A DNA stretch of 64,000 bases from Persicaria tinctoria (Eukaryota; Streptophyta; Magnoliopsida; Caryophyllales; Polygonaceae): NCBI GenBank assembly GCA_037127255.1, contig JBANSL010000004.1, positions 71,384,627 through 71,448,626 of the forward strand, in the 5' to 3' direction. The translations under genes were made by a program, and so were the position numbers. Below the pieces are notes generated by a model, which ran no database searches, was not told where the DNA came from, and saw nothing but the letters and a program-made list of their open reading frames with translations. Position 1 is the stretch's first letter; each line of letters starts with the position of its first letter. Of the stretch, positions 13,341 to 25,059 are shown in pieces.

Positions 13341-13815
13341 ATGCCTTCATCCGGCAGCTGGGCAAGCGGATGTCCTGAGAAATACCCATGGATTGGTGGG
13401 GAGGAGAGGATTCCCCCGTGGTACGAGCAGGTTTGTACGTCCAGTTCTTACTCTCGTGATACTGTTTATTTCTGTTATCATGAGGCAACCCTTAGGCATT
13501 GTGGCATAGGTGCTTATGTGTGGTGACTGTGTTGTGCAGGAGAGGGACTTGTGGGTGGAGCAAAGCTCCAGTAATGTTCTGTCTGGCGACGAGAACAGGG
13601 CCCCCCTTGAGGAGATTCCTCAACCAATCCCCCCTGCTCCTGAGGATCCCAGGATTCAGCAACTTGAGGACATCGCTATGGACCTCACAACCAGGGTCTT
13701 CGTAGCAGAGGCAACGGCTCAGCGGACTGCGGAAGAGCTAGAGAGGGCGAATGAACTCAACAACCAGCTGATAGACTACCTCGCGACCCTCTCCAACCAA
13801 TCGGTGCAAGTCTAG
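13341..13815 (+). CDS. Small spliced coiled-coil protein inside the Harbinger element
   Basis: Two exons make a 121-residue protein: 13,341-13,430 (30 codons, starting MPSSGSWASG and ending PPWYEQ) and 13,540-13,815 (91 codons plus TAG). The 109-bp intron is GT...AG (CAG|GTTTGT ... TGTGCAG|GAG) and the phase is 0. The first exon is Trp/Pro rich (YPWIGGEERIPPWYEQ). The second has an acidic Pro-rich linker, then an amphipathic helix with heptad-like pattern (AEATAQRTAEELERANELNN) likely to be a coiled coil. It is divergently arranged to the transposase. I do not recognise a family. It may be an accessory protein of the transposon or a captured host fragment. Frame and splice sites look intact. 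Confidence 0.6.
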
Positions 13816-14428
13816 GGGGAGCTTCTTGGCGCAAGGTCCCAGCTGGAAACCCAGAAATGGATGTTCTTCGCCATGACAGTTGTGGCGTTAGCCGCCCTGG
13901 CAAGGAACTGAAGCCTCCTGTGATGTGAAGACATTTTTTGTGTACATTAATTCCCTTGTTGTATTAAATGGGATTCGAATCCCTCTCTGTAAGGTTTCAT
14001 CGTCCGAAGACATCGTGTATCGGAACGCATTCCCCCCTTCCCTAGTCCCTTTTTGTTGTTGTGTAGGGGGCGCTAATGTCCACCTAGTTGGAAAACTCTA
14101 TCAGTTTGTGCAAGTGTAGGAGGTACATGGTGTACCAAACCATGTCTAGTAGGTTGGAAAACATTGTAATTTTGTGATGTATGTGAACGGATTCGGCGAG
14201 TATTAGTACAACATGACATTGTCATTTTAATGCAAATTTAGTCATAATTCAGGAACAACTGACAGTGTTATGTCACACCCTTGGGCAACCCATACAAAAG
14301 ATTCACAAACAAAATTGCGAATGTTTACCCCGCACATGTTATCATAGTCCAAAAGTCCAACGATGTACTAGGTTCGGAACGTTGCACACGCACCCGTCCC
14401 ATAATACAAAATGGCGCCATTAACCCCA
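13816..14428. other. Spacer between the third ORF and the transposase 3' end
   Basis: About 610 bp between convergent genes. Phrases around 13,925-14,230 look like 3' untranslated sequence. No further frame is supported. Confidence 0.5.
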
Positions 14429-15782
14429 TTACCGATTTCGTCTCCTGTCGGCCCAAATTTGGCGTGTTATCACGTCCCGTAGTTCCTGCATCCCCTCGGG
14501 CTCATTGTCCTCGGCATCGCTGTCAGAATGGACGAGCTCTTCATCGCTCTCGTCGTCGGATGCGACGGCTGCTTCCCCGACACCTTCAACACCGGGCTCG
14601 ACATACATGTCATCCACTAATCCGGTGACGGATTCCCCTTCTGCCCCCGCTCGGCGGATGAAATTATGTAATGCCACGCACGCGATGATGATGTCTACCT
14701 GTTTCCCTACGGGATACTTGTGCATTGGCTTGGTCATCTTCCACTGACTTTTGAAGACACCGAAAGTCCGTTCGACAACCCCGCGCAAGGAGGAGTGTCG
14801 CTGGTTGAAAGCTTCTTTCTCGTTGTCCGCCGGTTCCTGCACGAACGCCGCTCGATGGTACTTTGTCTTGGAGTACGGAATCATGTAACCCGGTCGCTCA
14901 GGGTATCCCTTGTCACACAAGTAATAACGTCCTGCGAGCGGGTGGGGGAAATGCATACCAGGTGTGCTAAGGGCGTGTTCCAACACACGAGAATCGTGTG
15001 CGCTGCCCTCCCACCCGGCGGAAACGAATGTGAAATTCAGGTCGAAGTCGCATACTGCTAGGACGTTGAACGTGGTGATGCCCTTGCGTCCCCTGTAAGG
15101 TAGCTGCTCATCACGCGGAATAACAGCTTCGATGTGTGTGCCGTCGAGGGCCCCGATGCATCCCTGCAGGGAGCAACTGCATGTTCACATTCTATAAAGA
15201 CGAGCAAAGGGACATGAATAACAAGGAGGTAGTTATGACCTTGAAGTATCTGCTGTATCTGCCGTCTTCGCTTATTTGTTTCGGGACCTCAGAGAAAGTT
15301 GGGTCCACCGGTCTTATGACGTCGCGAGCTAGGCCATTCCAACCGCGGTTACGCCCGACAAGTGCTTCGAGGACGTCGGTTATTGCTTCGCTGAGCGACG
15401 AGGTCGATCTTTGAAAGCGCTCGCAGGAGTCCCGAAGCGATGCACCCCAAGCCATGGTGTTGACAAATATCCCCACCTTCTCCATGACGGTCATGTGCTT
15501 CGATCCTCGCAATCCATATCTATCGTGAAGAATGGAACACAAGGAGGTGAAGACGTGCTTCGGCATTCTAAACACTTGGACACATCGGAGGTCGGTCTCA
15601 TGGCCGAGAATGTCCTGAATCCACTGTTGTCCGGTGTACGCAGAGGTGTAGCACGGCACCTTGTGTATGTGCTTGTAGTAGTGACATGCTAGGCGCATTG
15701 CCTTTACTACGAGATACCAGTAAGCAAGGAGAGCGCGCTTTAGCCTCCGCTTCCTCCGTCGTCGAACTGCCAAGGCATCCAT
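14429..15782 (-). CDS. PIF/Harbinger transposase (DDE superfamily nuclease)
   Basis: Two exons, 15,782-15,240 (181 codons) and 15,163-14,429 (244 codons plus stop), are joined across a 76-bp GT-AG intron to give about 425 residues, the normal length for this family. The N-terminus is basic (RRRRKRRLKR, likely nuclear targeting) and is followed by the helical N-terminal domain typical of plant PIF-like transposases (VEKVGIFVNTMAWG-type region, CERFQRSTSSLSEAI). The catalytic triad is visible: D in GALDGTHIEA, D in GSAHDSRVLE and E in GVVERTFGVFK. The C-terminus is acidic. I see no stop or frameshift. Such enzymes cut and paste the element at TWA targets and need the Myb-like partner, which is broken here. 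The ATG at 15,780-15,782 is the only suitable start. Confidence 0.88.
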
Positions 15783-16134
15783 TTTACCTATAAGTGACAG
15801 TAGAAGGTACGACGCTGATCACATTTACTTATTTAAGTACGTATGCAAGCTGGTTGAATGAATGATAGAAGCATGCAAAGAGGCTACGAAAAACTTTGAC
15901 ATGTTCATAGATAGCGAATAGAAATGAGGTTTCGCAAATGCATTCACACATAGGCACCCAAGCTAAGGTCCTACATCTGGGGCCTAAATTGATGTCTATA
16001 ACCACATTTTCCGAATGATGTCTAAAACCTCACAACCATAAGTCTTCAAACATAAGTGCCAAACCAACCCAATAACGAAACTTAAAACGCAAGTGAAGGG
16101 AACTCTAGTTGTCCAAGGATAACCTCAACCCGAC

Positions 16135-17666
16135 CTACACGTCACCGCCTTTCTGCCGGAAATTGGACTTAAGCCACGCTAGCCTCACAGCGTTGCTCCT
16201 ACTAAGCGCAAGGAACATCCTTTGTTTGTCGGCGGCGGAGAGAAAGTCAATTGCGAACATCAACAACGGGCTCTCATCTTCTATCATTCCATCTGCCACA
16301 AGCTTGTCTAGTATCTTCACCACCTCCACCTCCCGGTTTGCTTCAGTTCGGGAGAAATCGTCTTCAGCACGCACGAAATCCAGAATAGCGTCACCTGTTT
16401 CCTCAACATAATCCATTCGCCTATCGAACGCAACTGACCCCGATGACTTTCGCGCACTTCTTTTCCGACCCGATGGGGTCGCAGATGAGCTAGCCGGACG
16501 CTTCCCAGACCGAGTGGGGAAGGTGCTACATCCAGGGGTGACAGAGGGGGGTACCTCTACAGGACTGACCGGAGATGACTGCGTGCCATCTCAGACTAGT
16601 TCCGGAAATCTACGGAGGTCGAACTGATCAACATCTTCGACGTCATCCCCCAGGTTAACATCCCCATGAGTCGCCTGGGGACGGTGATCGACACCTCCGT
16701 CTTCAGGCGTACATGACATCGGCACTGGGCTGTCGACGGGGTCCATACTAGGAGACACACAGTGCTTGCCGGTGGCGACGGTGCCTCCGTAAATCTGGTC
16801 CCAGGCATCGACAATGTCCGGAGGAATGCACTTGTTCTTCAGTTTGCCGAAATCTACCTTCTCCTGCAAAATCAGTCCAAGCGGCGAAGGGTTAGAGTAT
16901 CAGAAAACCGTCGTCTACAGCAACTCAAATAAATACATATCCAAATATAACAATAATACATATGGCCTTTATGATCAAACGGCAACTCCACATATGGCCT
17001 TTAAGATCAAACAACAATACATAACCAACAATAGAATCTCAAATCACCAGCATCTCCACATATGGCCTTTATGATCAAACAACAATACATAACCAATAAT
17101 AGCAACGCAAATCAACAACAACTCCACATATGGCCTTTATGATCAAACAACAATACATAACCAAATGTAACAACAGCAACTCAAAACAGAAGCTGAAACA
17201 ACAATAATACATATTTCACAACAACAAATGAATACATATCCACATTTCTAATCCTCATAACGTCAACAAAGAGTCATTCTCCAACACAGAAATGTTACAG
17301 TTTATATCGTACCTGACATTTCCGCTCCCACCACTCATCGGTGGTCTTTATGCACCCTTTTTCTTAGTCCCACCCCAATCCGGTCTAGCCGTGCATCAAC
17401 TCTTTCCAGGTCTTCCACCTCTCCTTCATGGTCGGGTTCTTGTTCTTAAGGGTGTTGTTTCCACACTCCTGGCCTGTCTGCTCCTCGAACTGTGTCGTTA
17501 AAACCACCCAACTGAACCCCTGATCGTGGCCATATTTATGCTGATACCCAATAAGCAGATCCACGTACTGTTTCGTTAGCGTCGGCGTCCACTGAAAGGG
17601 TGTTTCTTTCGAGCCCTTTGGTTTTTTCCCCTTGTCAGGAACAGGGGGCTTGGTACCGGATGACAT
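16135..17666 (-). pseudogene. Harbinger Myb/SANT-like DNA-binding protein, three nonsense codons
   Basis: The first exon (17,666-17,313) starts MSSGTKPPVPDKGKKPKGS and carries a Myb/SANT-like trihelix-type domain (FQWTPTLTKQYVDLLIGYQ, SWVVLTTQFEEQTGQ, MKERWKTWKEL, IKTTDEWWERKCQ). An intron runs to 16,864. The second exon (16,863-16,135) gives KVDFGKLKNKCIPPDIVDAW, an acidic and Ser/Pro-rich linker with a basic patch (SGRKRSARKSS), and a helical tail (VVKILDKLVADGMIEDESPL). The same frame is interrupted by TAG (17,385-17,387), TAA (17,364-17,366) and TGA (16,591-16,593). All three can arise by single C-to-T changes. In this superfamily the protein binds the TIRs and recruits the transposase. 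Confidence 0.82.
16920..17205. repeat. About 67-bp tandem repeat in the Myb gene intron
   Basis: Three to four copies of a unit containing CACATATGGCCTTTATGATC and AAACAACAATACATAACCAA lie wholly inside the intron between the two Myb exons. Units differ at several positions. Confidence 0.75.
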
Positions 17667-18606
17667 GATCGATACTCGTCCTCAACTGATCTCCCCCAAC
17701 GTTCACAACACATGAAAACATATGCAACCATCAGCAGTAGACAACGAAAGGGAAGGCTGATTTTTGGGGGTTCCTCCAATTTCGACCTTTTCTCACCGTA
17801 ACAAGCTAACTTGAAAGGGTTCAATCGGTCGGGAGCCAACAATTCGAAATCCCGAATTCAATATGCTATTGCAAACCTATAATCCCCAATTGAAAATGCT
17901 ATAGCAAACCTTATCGGTCGGGAGCCAACTCACCTTAACAAGCTATGGTGCCCTATTAGGTGGATGTGGGGAAATCCCCAATTGAACATACTATTGCAGA
18001 CCTAGAATCCCAAAAATGGCCACTACCGTCAACAATTCACCACCTCCCCAATTCAAGTTTGATTTTTCGGGTTTCACGGGAACAATCGAGCGCTCCTATA
18101 TGCCCATTTCTACTTCTAATTTCAACTACACACTCCAATTTCAGAGAATCACGTACCTGGGAAAGTCCGACGGTGTAGCACGACACCTTCCGAAGAGGGT
18201 TCTTCCGCCTACAGGGGAGGTACGTCACGGTGCGCGGATGGCCGAGGGGGCTTCGTCAATCCTCGTCACGGAGCGCCGGCAGCTGTCGAACCTCGTCCCC
18301 GGAAATTGCCAGGCGGTGTCGGGGTTTCGTGTGGGAGCCGACGATGGAAACTCTCCAAAATCGCTTGCCTGTGGGTTTGGGAGAAAGGGGGAGGGGTATG
18401 AGGTTTTTTAGGGGCAATTCCGACATTTTGTTAGTTTATAATACACCCCAATCTCATACCAATTACCAAACACCCTTTACGAGATTTCCGACCTCCATAA
18501 TCTCAATCCCCACAATCCCATTAATCTACCAAAATAATCTCCATCTCCTAACATCTACTAAAATCCCCATAATCCCTATAATCTCCATCTAGTGCCAAAC
18601 ACAACC
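17667..18606. other. Upstream leader and right end of the Harbinger element
   Basis: 17,667-18,010 is AT-rich with repeated CGGTCGGGAGCCAAC. 18,010-18,410 is GC-richer with frames on both strands and no recognisable protein; it is presumably the promoter and leader of the minus-strand genes. 18,470-18,606 is the terminal region, with repeated CCCCATAATC and ATAATCTCCATCT motifs. Confidence 0.5.
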
Positions 18607-19814
18607 TAAGTTTCATGTAGGCTAAGTCATGAATATGCATTTCAGTTAGCTGAACTGCAAAGCTAGCATGAAATTTGTTTTATTCAAATAGAACACTTGT
18701 ATGATCATATCAACAGTTGAGAAAAATAGAAAAATATTGTGCTCTTGAAGAATAGATAATCTTTTCAAAACATTTCCTCACAAAACAGACCAAAAAAGCT
18801 CACCAGAACATTATAAGATGAGGTCATGCTCAAACCAGTTGAACCAACCGGGGATTATGTTTCCTAGCCACGAGCATAATTCTTAGAAACAAAACCAAGT
18901 TCCCCTAGTGCTGACATCGTTTTTATGCGTATTTTTAGTGCTGACATCGTTTTTATACGTATTTTTTAGTGCTGACATCGTTTTTATGCGTAGACGCAGA
19001 TTTTCTCATATTATAATTGCACAACATAAACTTAAATTTGCACAACGTACTCTTATATTTGCACGACAAAATGTTAAATAAATAAATAAACAAATAAACA
19101 AATAATAAATAAATAAAACTAGACTTGGGTCATATTTGCACAACTTACGGTTATATTTGCACAACGTACTCTTATATTTGCACGACAAAATGTTTTTTTA
19201 AAGAAACCAAAAAAAAAACTAGAATTGGGTCATATTTGCGCAACTTACGATTATATTTGCACAACATACTGTTATATTTGCACGACAAATTGTAAGAGTT
19301 GCACGACTCGGTTTTAACAGTTGCACGACTCTGTTGTAAGAGTTGGACAACAAATTGTTATATGGTGTCTGAGATCGTTTTTATTCGTATTTTTAGTGCT
19401 GACATCGTTTTTATACGTATTTTTTAGTGCTGACATCATTTTTATGCGTAGGCACAAATTTTCTCATATTATAATTGCACAACATAAATTATTGCACAAC
19501 ATTTTCTTATTTTTGCTCATCAATACTTTATTTTTGCACAACAATCGAGACTTGTGAAGTTGTGTCTCAACATGATCTTATTTTTTGTAAATATAATTTT
19601 ATACTTTTTTAATAGCTTATTGCACTTATTTTTGCTCATCAATAGACAATAATTGCACAACATGGGGGATTGGTGAAATTTTGCATAACATCATCTTATT
19701 TTTTCTCAACAATATGTTATTTTTGCACAACAATCAAGACTTGTAAATGTATACTCAACATGATTTTATTTTCTCTCAATATAATTTCATACTTTCTTAA
19801 TAAATTATTGCATA
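18607..19814. repeat. Satellite-like low-complexity region, left part
   Basis: Contains several copies of TAGTGCTGACATCGTTTTTA at roughly 33-bp spacing (18,908-18,985, again 19,365-19,445). It also has many TTGCACAACRTACTCTTAT and TATTTGCACGACAAAATG phrases (19,020-19,330). After 19,450 the repeat shown at 33,515-34,680 begins. No coding sequence. The retroelement that follows splits this region from its continuation at 33,515. Confidence 0.65.
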
Positions 19815-20399
19815 ATGTTGTAGGAGGAAATCGAGAATGTAAATAAAAATACGAATAAAGCAAAGCAACCCAGATTTCGTCCCTTGCAAATGATTACAAG
19901 ACCTCCTCGTGATGCAGCAGTGGGAAGTCAGGATCGATCCACGAGGAAGCGTGTCAGCGGATCCTAGGCAGCGAATGATTCTCACGAATAGAAGTCGACC
20001 ACAGTGCTCGATCTCAACTAAAGTTAGTCGACAGAAGATCAGGCAAGTCGAACAAAGCAGCGGCAGTTACAGGATGTTGTCGATATTGAGCAAGGATTAC
20101 TCGATATCGAGTAACTTTGTCGACATCGAGGAGTTTCTTGGTCGAGTTCCTGCACAACACACTACAAAAAATAATTAAATTTGTCACCCTTGGTAGCTTC
20201 GGCAAGCTTGTGCCGTAGCAATTGGTACCCTTTTGCTACGACATTAACTACGGTAGGCGTTGCATCAGGAAAAAAACCAGGACAATAGCCTCGGGGTGAA
20301 GTTGCCGTAGCTAATCTTCCGTGAAAAAAGAAAATAGCCACGGATAGTGGCTTCGGCTGGAGTTGCCGTGGCTATTGACTTAAATTTTCCTTTAGTTAT

Positions 20400-20960
20400 T
20401 ACTCCTTCCGGAATTCCCTAACCCTAGCCAGTTGTATCGTTTCATTCCCCCCTACCCCGCTACTCCTGGACGCCGCCGAGATCCTCTCTCCAGATATGAA
20501 AGAGTTGGAGTCTGATGCCCTCTCCCGGCGACGGCGATGACCTCGCCCAGCGACTCCGGCACCCTCGCTGCCCTCTCCGGTCTCTCTCATATCGCTTCTG
20601 ATCTCCTCTCTCACCAGCCTCCATTGTCGATCTCAGTCTCTCCAGTCTCCCCTCGCTGCCTCCATTTTTGCTGATGCCCTCTCCCGCCGACTTCGACGCC
20701 CTCGCCCAGCGACTCCGGCACCTCGCTGCCCTCACCGGTCTCTCTTATTGTCGATCTCAGTCTCTCCAGAGTCCAGTCTCCCCTCGCTGCCTCAATTGTC
20801 GATCTCAGATCTGGTACCCCGTGCTCGCTGCCTCCACTATTGATCTCTCTCTCATACAGATCTGGCTCTCGTCATCGTCCTCCCGGTTCTCCTCATCAGG
20901 TATTCTTCCAACTTCTCAAATTGGTTTACACTTTACAGTGGAATTGGTATGAAGTGCTGA
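20400..20960. other. GC-rich leader-like block in CACTA 2
   Basis: A CT-rich and GC-rich stretch with internal near-duplication: the phrase CTCTCCCGCCGACTTCGACG resembles CTCTCCCGGCGACGGCGATG, and CAGCGACTCCGGCACC occurs twice. It reads open on several frames. It is best taken as captured or TE leader sequence rather than a gene. Confidence 0.45.
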
Positions 20961-21298
20961 AATTAGGGTTGGATACTTAGGTGCTTGCAAGAGACTGGTT
21001 TAGAGTGTAATGAAGCACTTTACAGTTCTCTAATTGGTTTACTATGGTTCACCTACATCAATTAGTGAGGTTTATAGTGGAATGGGTATGATATTAAGGA
21101 AATGATACTAAGGAAAACCAGTTATGGATGCAAGTGTTATTAAGAGGTTATTTGATTTAAAGTGAGTTGGAAAACCAGGTTTTGGCTTCCTAAGATTCTT
21201 ATCTGTCTTTGAGTAGTAGTTGTATTAGAAATTGACCTTTATGATATAGTGGAATGGGTATGATATTGGTATGAAGTGCTGAAATTGACCTTTGTGTA

Positions 21299-21520
21299 TT
21301 GACAGTTACGGTTCTTAGAGCTATGCATTCAGAAGTGTCAAAGACTTACATATTTAGGCTTTGTGCTTGGTTGAGAACATCAGCAGAGGAAGTATCCAAA
21401 AATGAGACTTGGGTCCCCGTGTATGTAATTGAAAGGAATAGATCTCCTTATACAATTTTATCCTTATCTTTGGCATTCCGATCAGTCATGGTCTCTGCAA
21501 TGAATCAAATAAATGTGTAA
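21299..21520 (+). pseudogene. Exocyst SEC5-like exon fragment
   Basis: An exon-like block ends in GT(AAGT) and reads TVLRAMHSEVSKTYIFRLCA, ETWVPVYVIERNRSPYTILS and AFRSVMVSAMNQINV. The pattern ETWxPVxxxERNxSPYTI...AFRSxMxSAMxQIN is what I associate with a plant exocyst subunit (SEC5), but this is from memory and could be a relative. Later open blocks in the same element (about 22,100-22,230 and 22,998-23,062) may be further exons but are not identifiable. It is a single fragment, so I treat it as captured by the CACTA element. Confidence 0.45.
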
Positions 21521-23746
21521 GTTTTTGTGCTTTTGACTTTTGGATATTTTAATTATTACATTACCACTTCTTTTCATATGCTTGTGAATCTGCATATGTA
21601 TAATATGGCAACAAACAAAGAGTTGTCAAGCTTCAAGGATTAAATTTTTGCAGTACTATTTGGCTTTCATATACTTAATGAACAAGGAGTTAACTTTTCT
21701 TCACTATTTTAACCATCTAAGTGAACTAGGGGTGTTTTATGTGAGACATGGGGAACTTGAGACGTAATGAAGGTAGGTTTTACTGTATAGAGGGGACATT
21801 TTGGGAATAGGTTCCTATTCTTCACGAGACCCGAAGTTTAGTCTGCATTCTTTTGTATCTGGTTACACCACATCTATATAAGTGATTCTTTGACCTGTAT
21901 TCTTTATTTTAGGAGTTGGCTCTCCTAAAATAATCAAATCACCAGTGCTCGCACTTTCACAATTGATCTTACGCTCGATTCTCTCCTAAGTAATTGCCTT
22001 TGAGAATAGCTGAAAATAGAAATTACTGGACTTTCCCCTTTGCTAGTCCCCTTTTGATTTTGTTGTGTCCTGATGACCATTAGTTGGTTGATGATGTTTG
22101 ACCCAAGTAACCAATCCTTGCAGAATCACAAGCTTATGCCAGAAAGCAATGCCATATCAGATTGCTCTCCAATTTCTGTTGCTGGTCATATCATTCCTCA
22201 AAGCTATGTTCTCATTCCCATCTTTGTAAGTCAGTTTATGGTAGAAGTATTTAATTTTTTGAAGATAGTATATATGTTTGCTTCCACGATATCTTCCTCA
22301 TTCATCTGAAGCTTTGATTGAAGTATAAACATTCTAGTTAAAAAAAGGCCGAAGAAACTTAAAGTACTTGATATGGGTTTGGGTGAAATTTTATTAAGAA
22401 TAAAATTTAGAACTTGTTTCTAAGAAACAAAATGTCACAAGGGGGGAGATGTCGAATATGAAGATGCTTAGAGAGTCAAAATGTGGCACTTCATAACTTG
22501 TGAAATTCCTAGTTCCCCATTATAATTTAGTGTTTTTTGTTTGCTGTTTTTATTATGCTAGGTTCATTTGGCAGTTGTAAACTTATAATTCAGTAACCAA
22601 GCTGTTTTCTTACACGGGAGCTCAGTGGATACCTTTGCCTTTTGATTATGTTCTCTGTCAGGCAATGTATTAAGGAGTTACTCTACTTCCTGATTTTGCA
22701 TTAGCAAATCAACCTCTCTTTCTTTTATCATGTTATGAAATATTGGACTTCTAGAAAAGCTATATTTTATTGATTTATAATTTAAAGTTTAGGCTATATT
22801 GAATTTGCTTCTTTTGCCCTTTTTCAGTTTGTAATTCAGTTTGCTATGTTCTAAAACCTGAAGCCTTTGGTGAAGCCTTTGGCCATTGTCTTATGAGTCT
22901 TAAAATATTGATTAATTTGCCAACTAAGTTAGTGTAAGTTTTCAAGACCAGCTACTATATTTCCGGAATTGATCCTTTTGGTGATTCATTGGTTGTTCTA
23001 GCCTATATCCTTGGGGATGAAGACGAGAAAAAAGAATTCAGTAGCACTCCTCCCTCACGGCAGGTATTTTTCTTTTTCCTTTCATCCTCTGAATTCATTA
23101 AGTGCTACAAGTGAACCACCTTTATTCATGTTTTCTCAGTCAGGTTTGTTTTATGCCGGTCATTAGCCTCTAAACTTGTTACTCTATATGTCCTTGGATT
23201 AGATGAAGCTTGAAGTCATTACTCATAAGTTTTGGGTTTGAGCATCTATTTATATGTATTATTTTTTGGATTAATTGCCTAGCTATGTGATTTAGTTTGT
23301 TCTGTTTTTTTTTCTATGCTCAACAGCAGCTTCAGTCTTTTGACTCAGGTGTGAGAAAAGTGGGTGGTTTTGTAATTGTTCCCTGTTTTATTTCTTTAAT
23401 TTCAGATACCCTCTTCTAATGATTCTTTGATGCTCTATACTAAAATTTAATTGCTTTTGCTCCTAGGCAGATTCCCTATGCAGTTGAACATTACAAGGAG
23501 CATAGAAATAAAGTATCACGATTGAAGAAAAAGATAGCTTGCAAAGAAGAAATCAAAGAATACAAGAAAATTGTTTCAATGGATACTCAACTTACTCACC
23601 TCGTGTTGCAGCTTTTGCTATCTACGATTATTTAAAGGAAAGGCTAAAATTAGTCAGGTAATTAATATAGTTTTGGATTTTTTTGGGTTAAAATGTAGTT
23701 TTGGACATTTTATTGTATATGTATATTTTATAATTATGTATATTTA
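21521..23746 (+). other. Intron-like sequence with weak exon-like blocks
   Basis: Mostly T-rich intron-like sequence. An open block at about 23,466-23,640 starts after an AG, reads YAVEHYKEHRNKVSRLKKKI and is Lys-rich. It is not recognised. The rest is without interpretable features. Confidence 0.35.
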
Positions 23747-25059
23747 TCTATATATCTACTTAAAAGCAAAGAGTTTTGGCTGACATGGCACCTCCTCCTT
23801 CATTCACTCCTTTTCGTCCAATGAGATTTTATTTTTCTTCCAATTATTTTTTGCCTTTTTTTTTCTTCCAATTTTCACCCAAGACACCTAGGGTTGTGAC
23901 TTGTGAGACCTCCGCCTCTGCCAGGCATACCTCCTACTCGACGTTTTGCAGAGTACCGCGAGGCAGCACAAGGTCTCCGCCGATTCCTCCTCCGCCGATC
24001 CTCCGTTCCTTCGCTCCTCCTCCGCCGCCGCCGGTGAGTTTATACCCCCTTCTCCTCTTCTTCGTCTTTCTGCTCTTCTCGGATTGCCCCCTTTCTCCTT
24101 TCCGTTCTGTAGCGTCTCTTCTCCCTCCGACACCCTTCGAGACTCCTTCGCTAATTTGAGTTTGAGATCTCCCTCCTTGCCTCTTCTGATTCAATCATAC
24201 AAGACTTCGTCTTCCTCCTTCATCGAATTTCTACCGCCTCCCCTTCTCCATTTTCTCCGTTTTTTTGGTTCAATTTAATGGATTCTTGCCTTTTTGTTTC
24301 AGGTTTCCAAATCGCCTACCGCTGATTTGACGTTTTGAGGTTCGTCTACGCTTGATTGGGTTGAGTTTGGCTTGCATCTCTTCCCCGCTGGTCGATTTCT
24401 GATGTTTTTAGGGCTTCGATTGGATGGCGCGATGACGATGGCGATGGAGGCTTCCTTCTCCTCCTTCCCCTCGCTGATCGATTTCAGATTCTCTAGGGCT
24501 TCCATTCGATTGGGCGATGGAGATGGGAGATGGACGATTCCGGTCTGTTTGATCTCTTATATCCCTTCCCAGAAAGAAGTAGCATTCCCTTGATTTGGGT
24601 ACATGTTTTCCCCTTATATCTCTTATATGTCTCCTCCTATATCCCTTCCCAGAAAGAAGTAGCATTCTCTTGATTTGGATATGAGTCATTGTTGCAGTTA
24701 CATACCTTCAAGGTTTGGCATTGTTAGATGACCAGGATTTGGCTAACAGGTTCAGTTCTAGCTTTCAATATTGTGTTTACATGGACCAATAAGGTGAAAA
24801 CTGAGTTGTTTAATTGCTTTGTCTTCTTCTTTGTTTGTCTTCTCCATATATTACTCAGAACCATATTTTCAGTCTTTTGCTTAATGTTTCATGATATAAT
24901 GTTTTATGATTTTTTTATACTCAATTCTCTGAACTGCGTAATTTGATTGAATTTGGCTAAAGACAGATCTTTTTTACTGCGTAGTTTAATTTGATTGATT
25001 TTTGGATACTCAATCTCTCAACTGCGTATTTTAATTTTCTCTCGAGTCTACGTAGTTTA

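Larger units (their letters stand above)
11216..18606 (-). mobile_element. PIF/Harbinger DNA transposon (transposase, Myb-like and third ORF)
   Basis: The right terminus read on the minus strand is GGTTGTGTTTGGCACTAGAT, followed inward by repeated GGAGATTATAGGG-type motifs. It is bordered by TAA (18,607-18,609), the 3-bp target typical of the superfamily. The left end is placed only approximately, near the phrase at 11,216-11,280 (GAGGGGATTGTGGAGATTAT), which has the same character but no clear matching TIR. Inside are a DDE transposase (minus), a Myb/SANT-like gene (minus) and a spliced small gene on the plus strand. The GC-rich blocks at 11,480-11,860 and 18,170-18,410 flank the genes like inverted leader regions. 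Confidence 0.7.

Noticed and set aside
14505..15692. Plus-strand frames opposite the Harbinger transposase
   Set aside because: They are antisense shadows; the minus strand gives a full DDE transposase with a normal intron.
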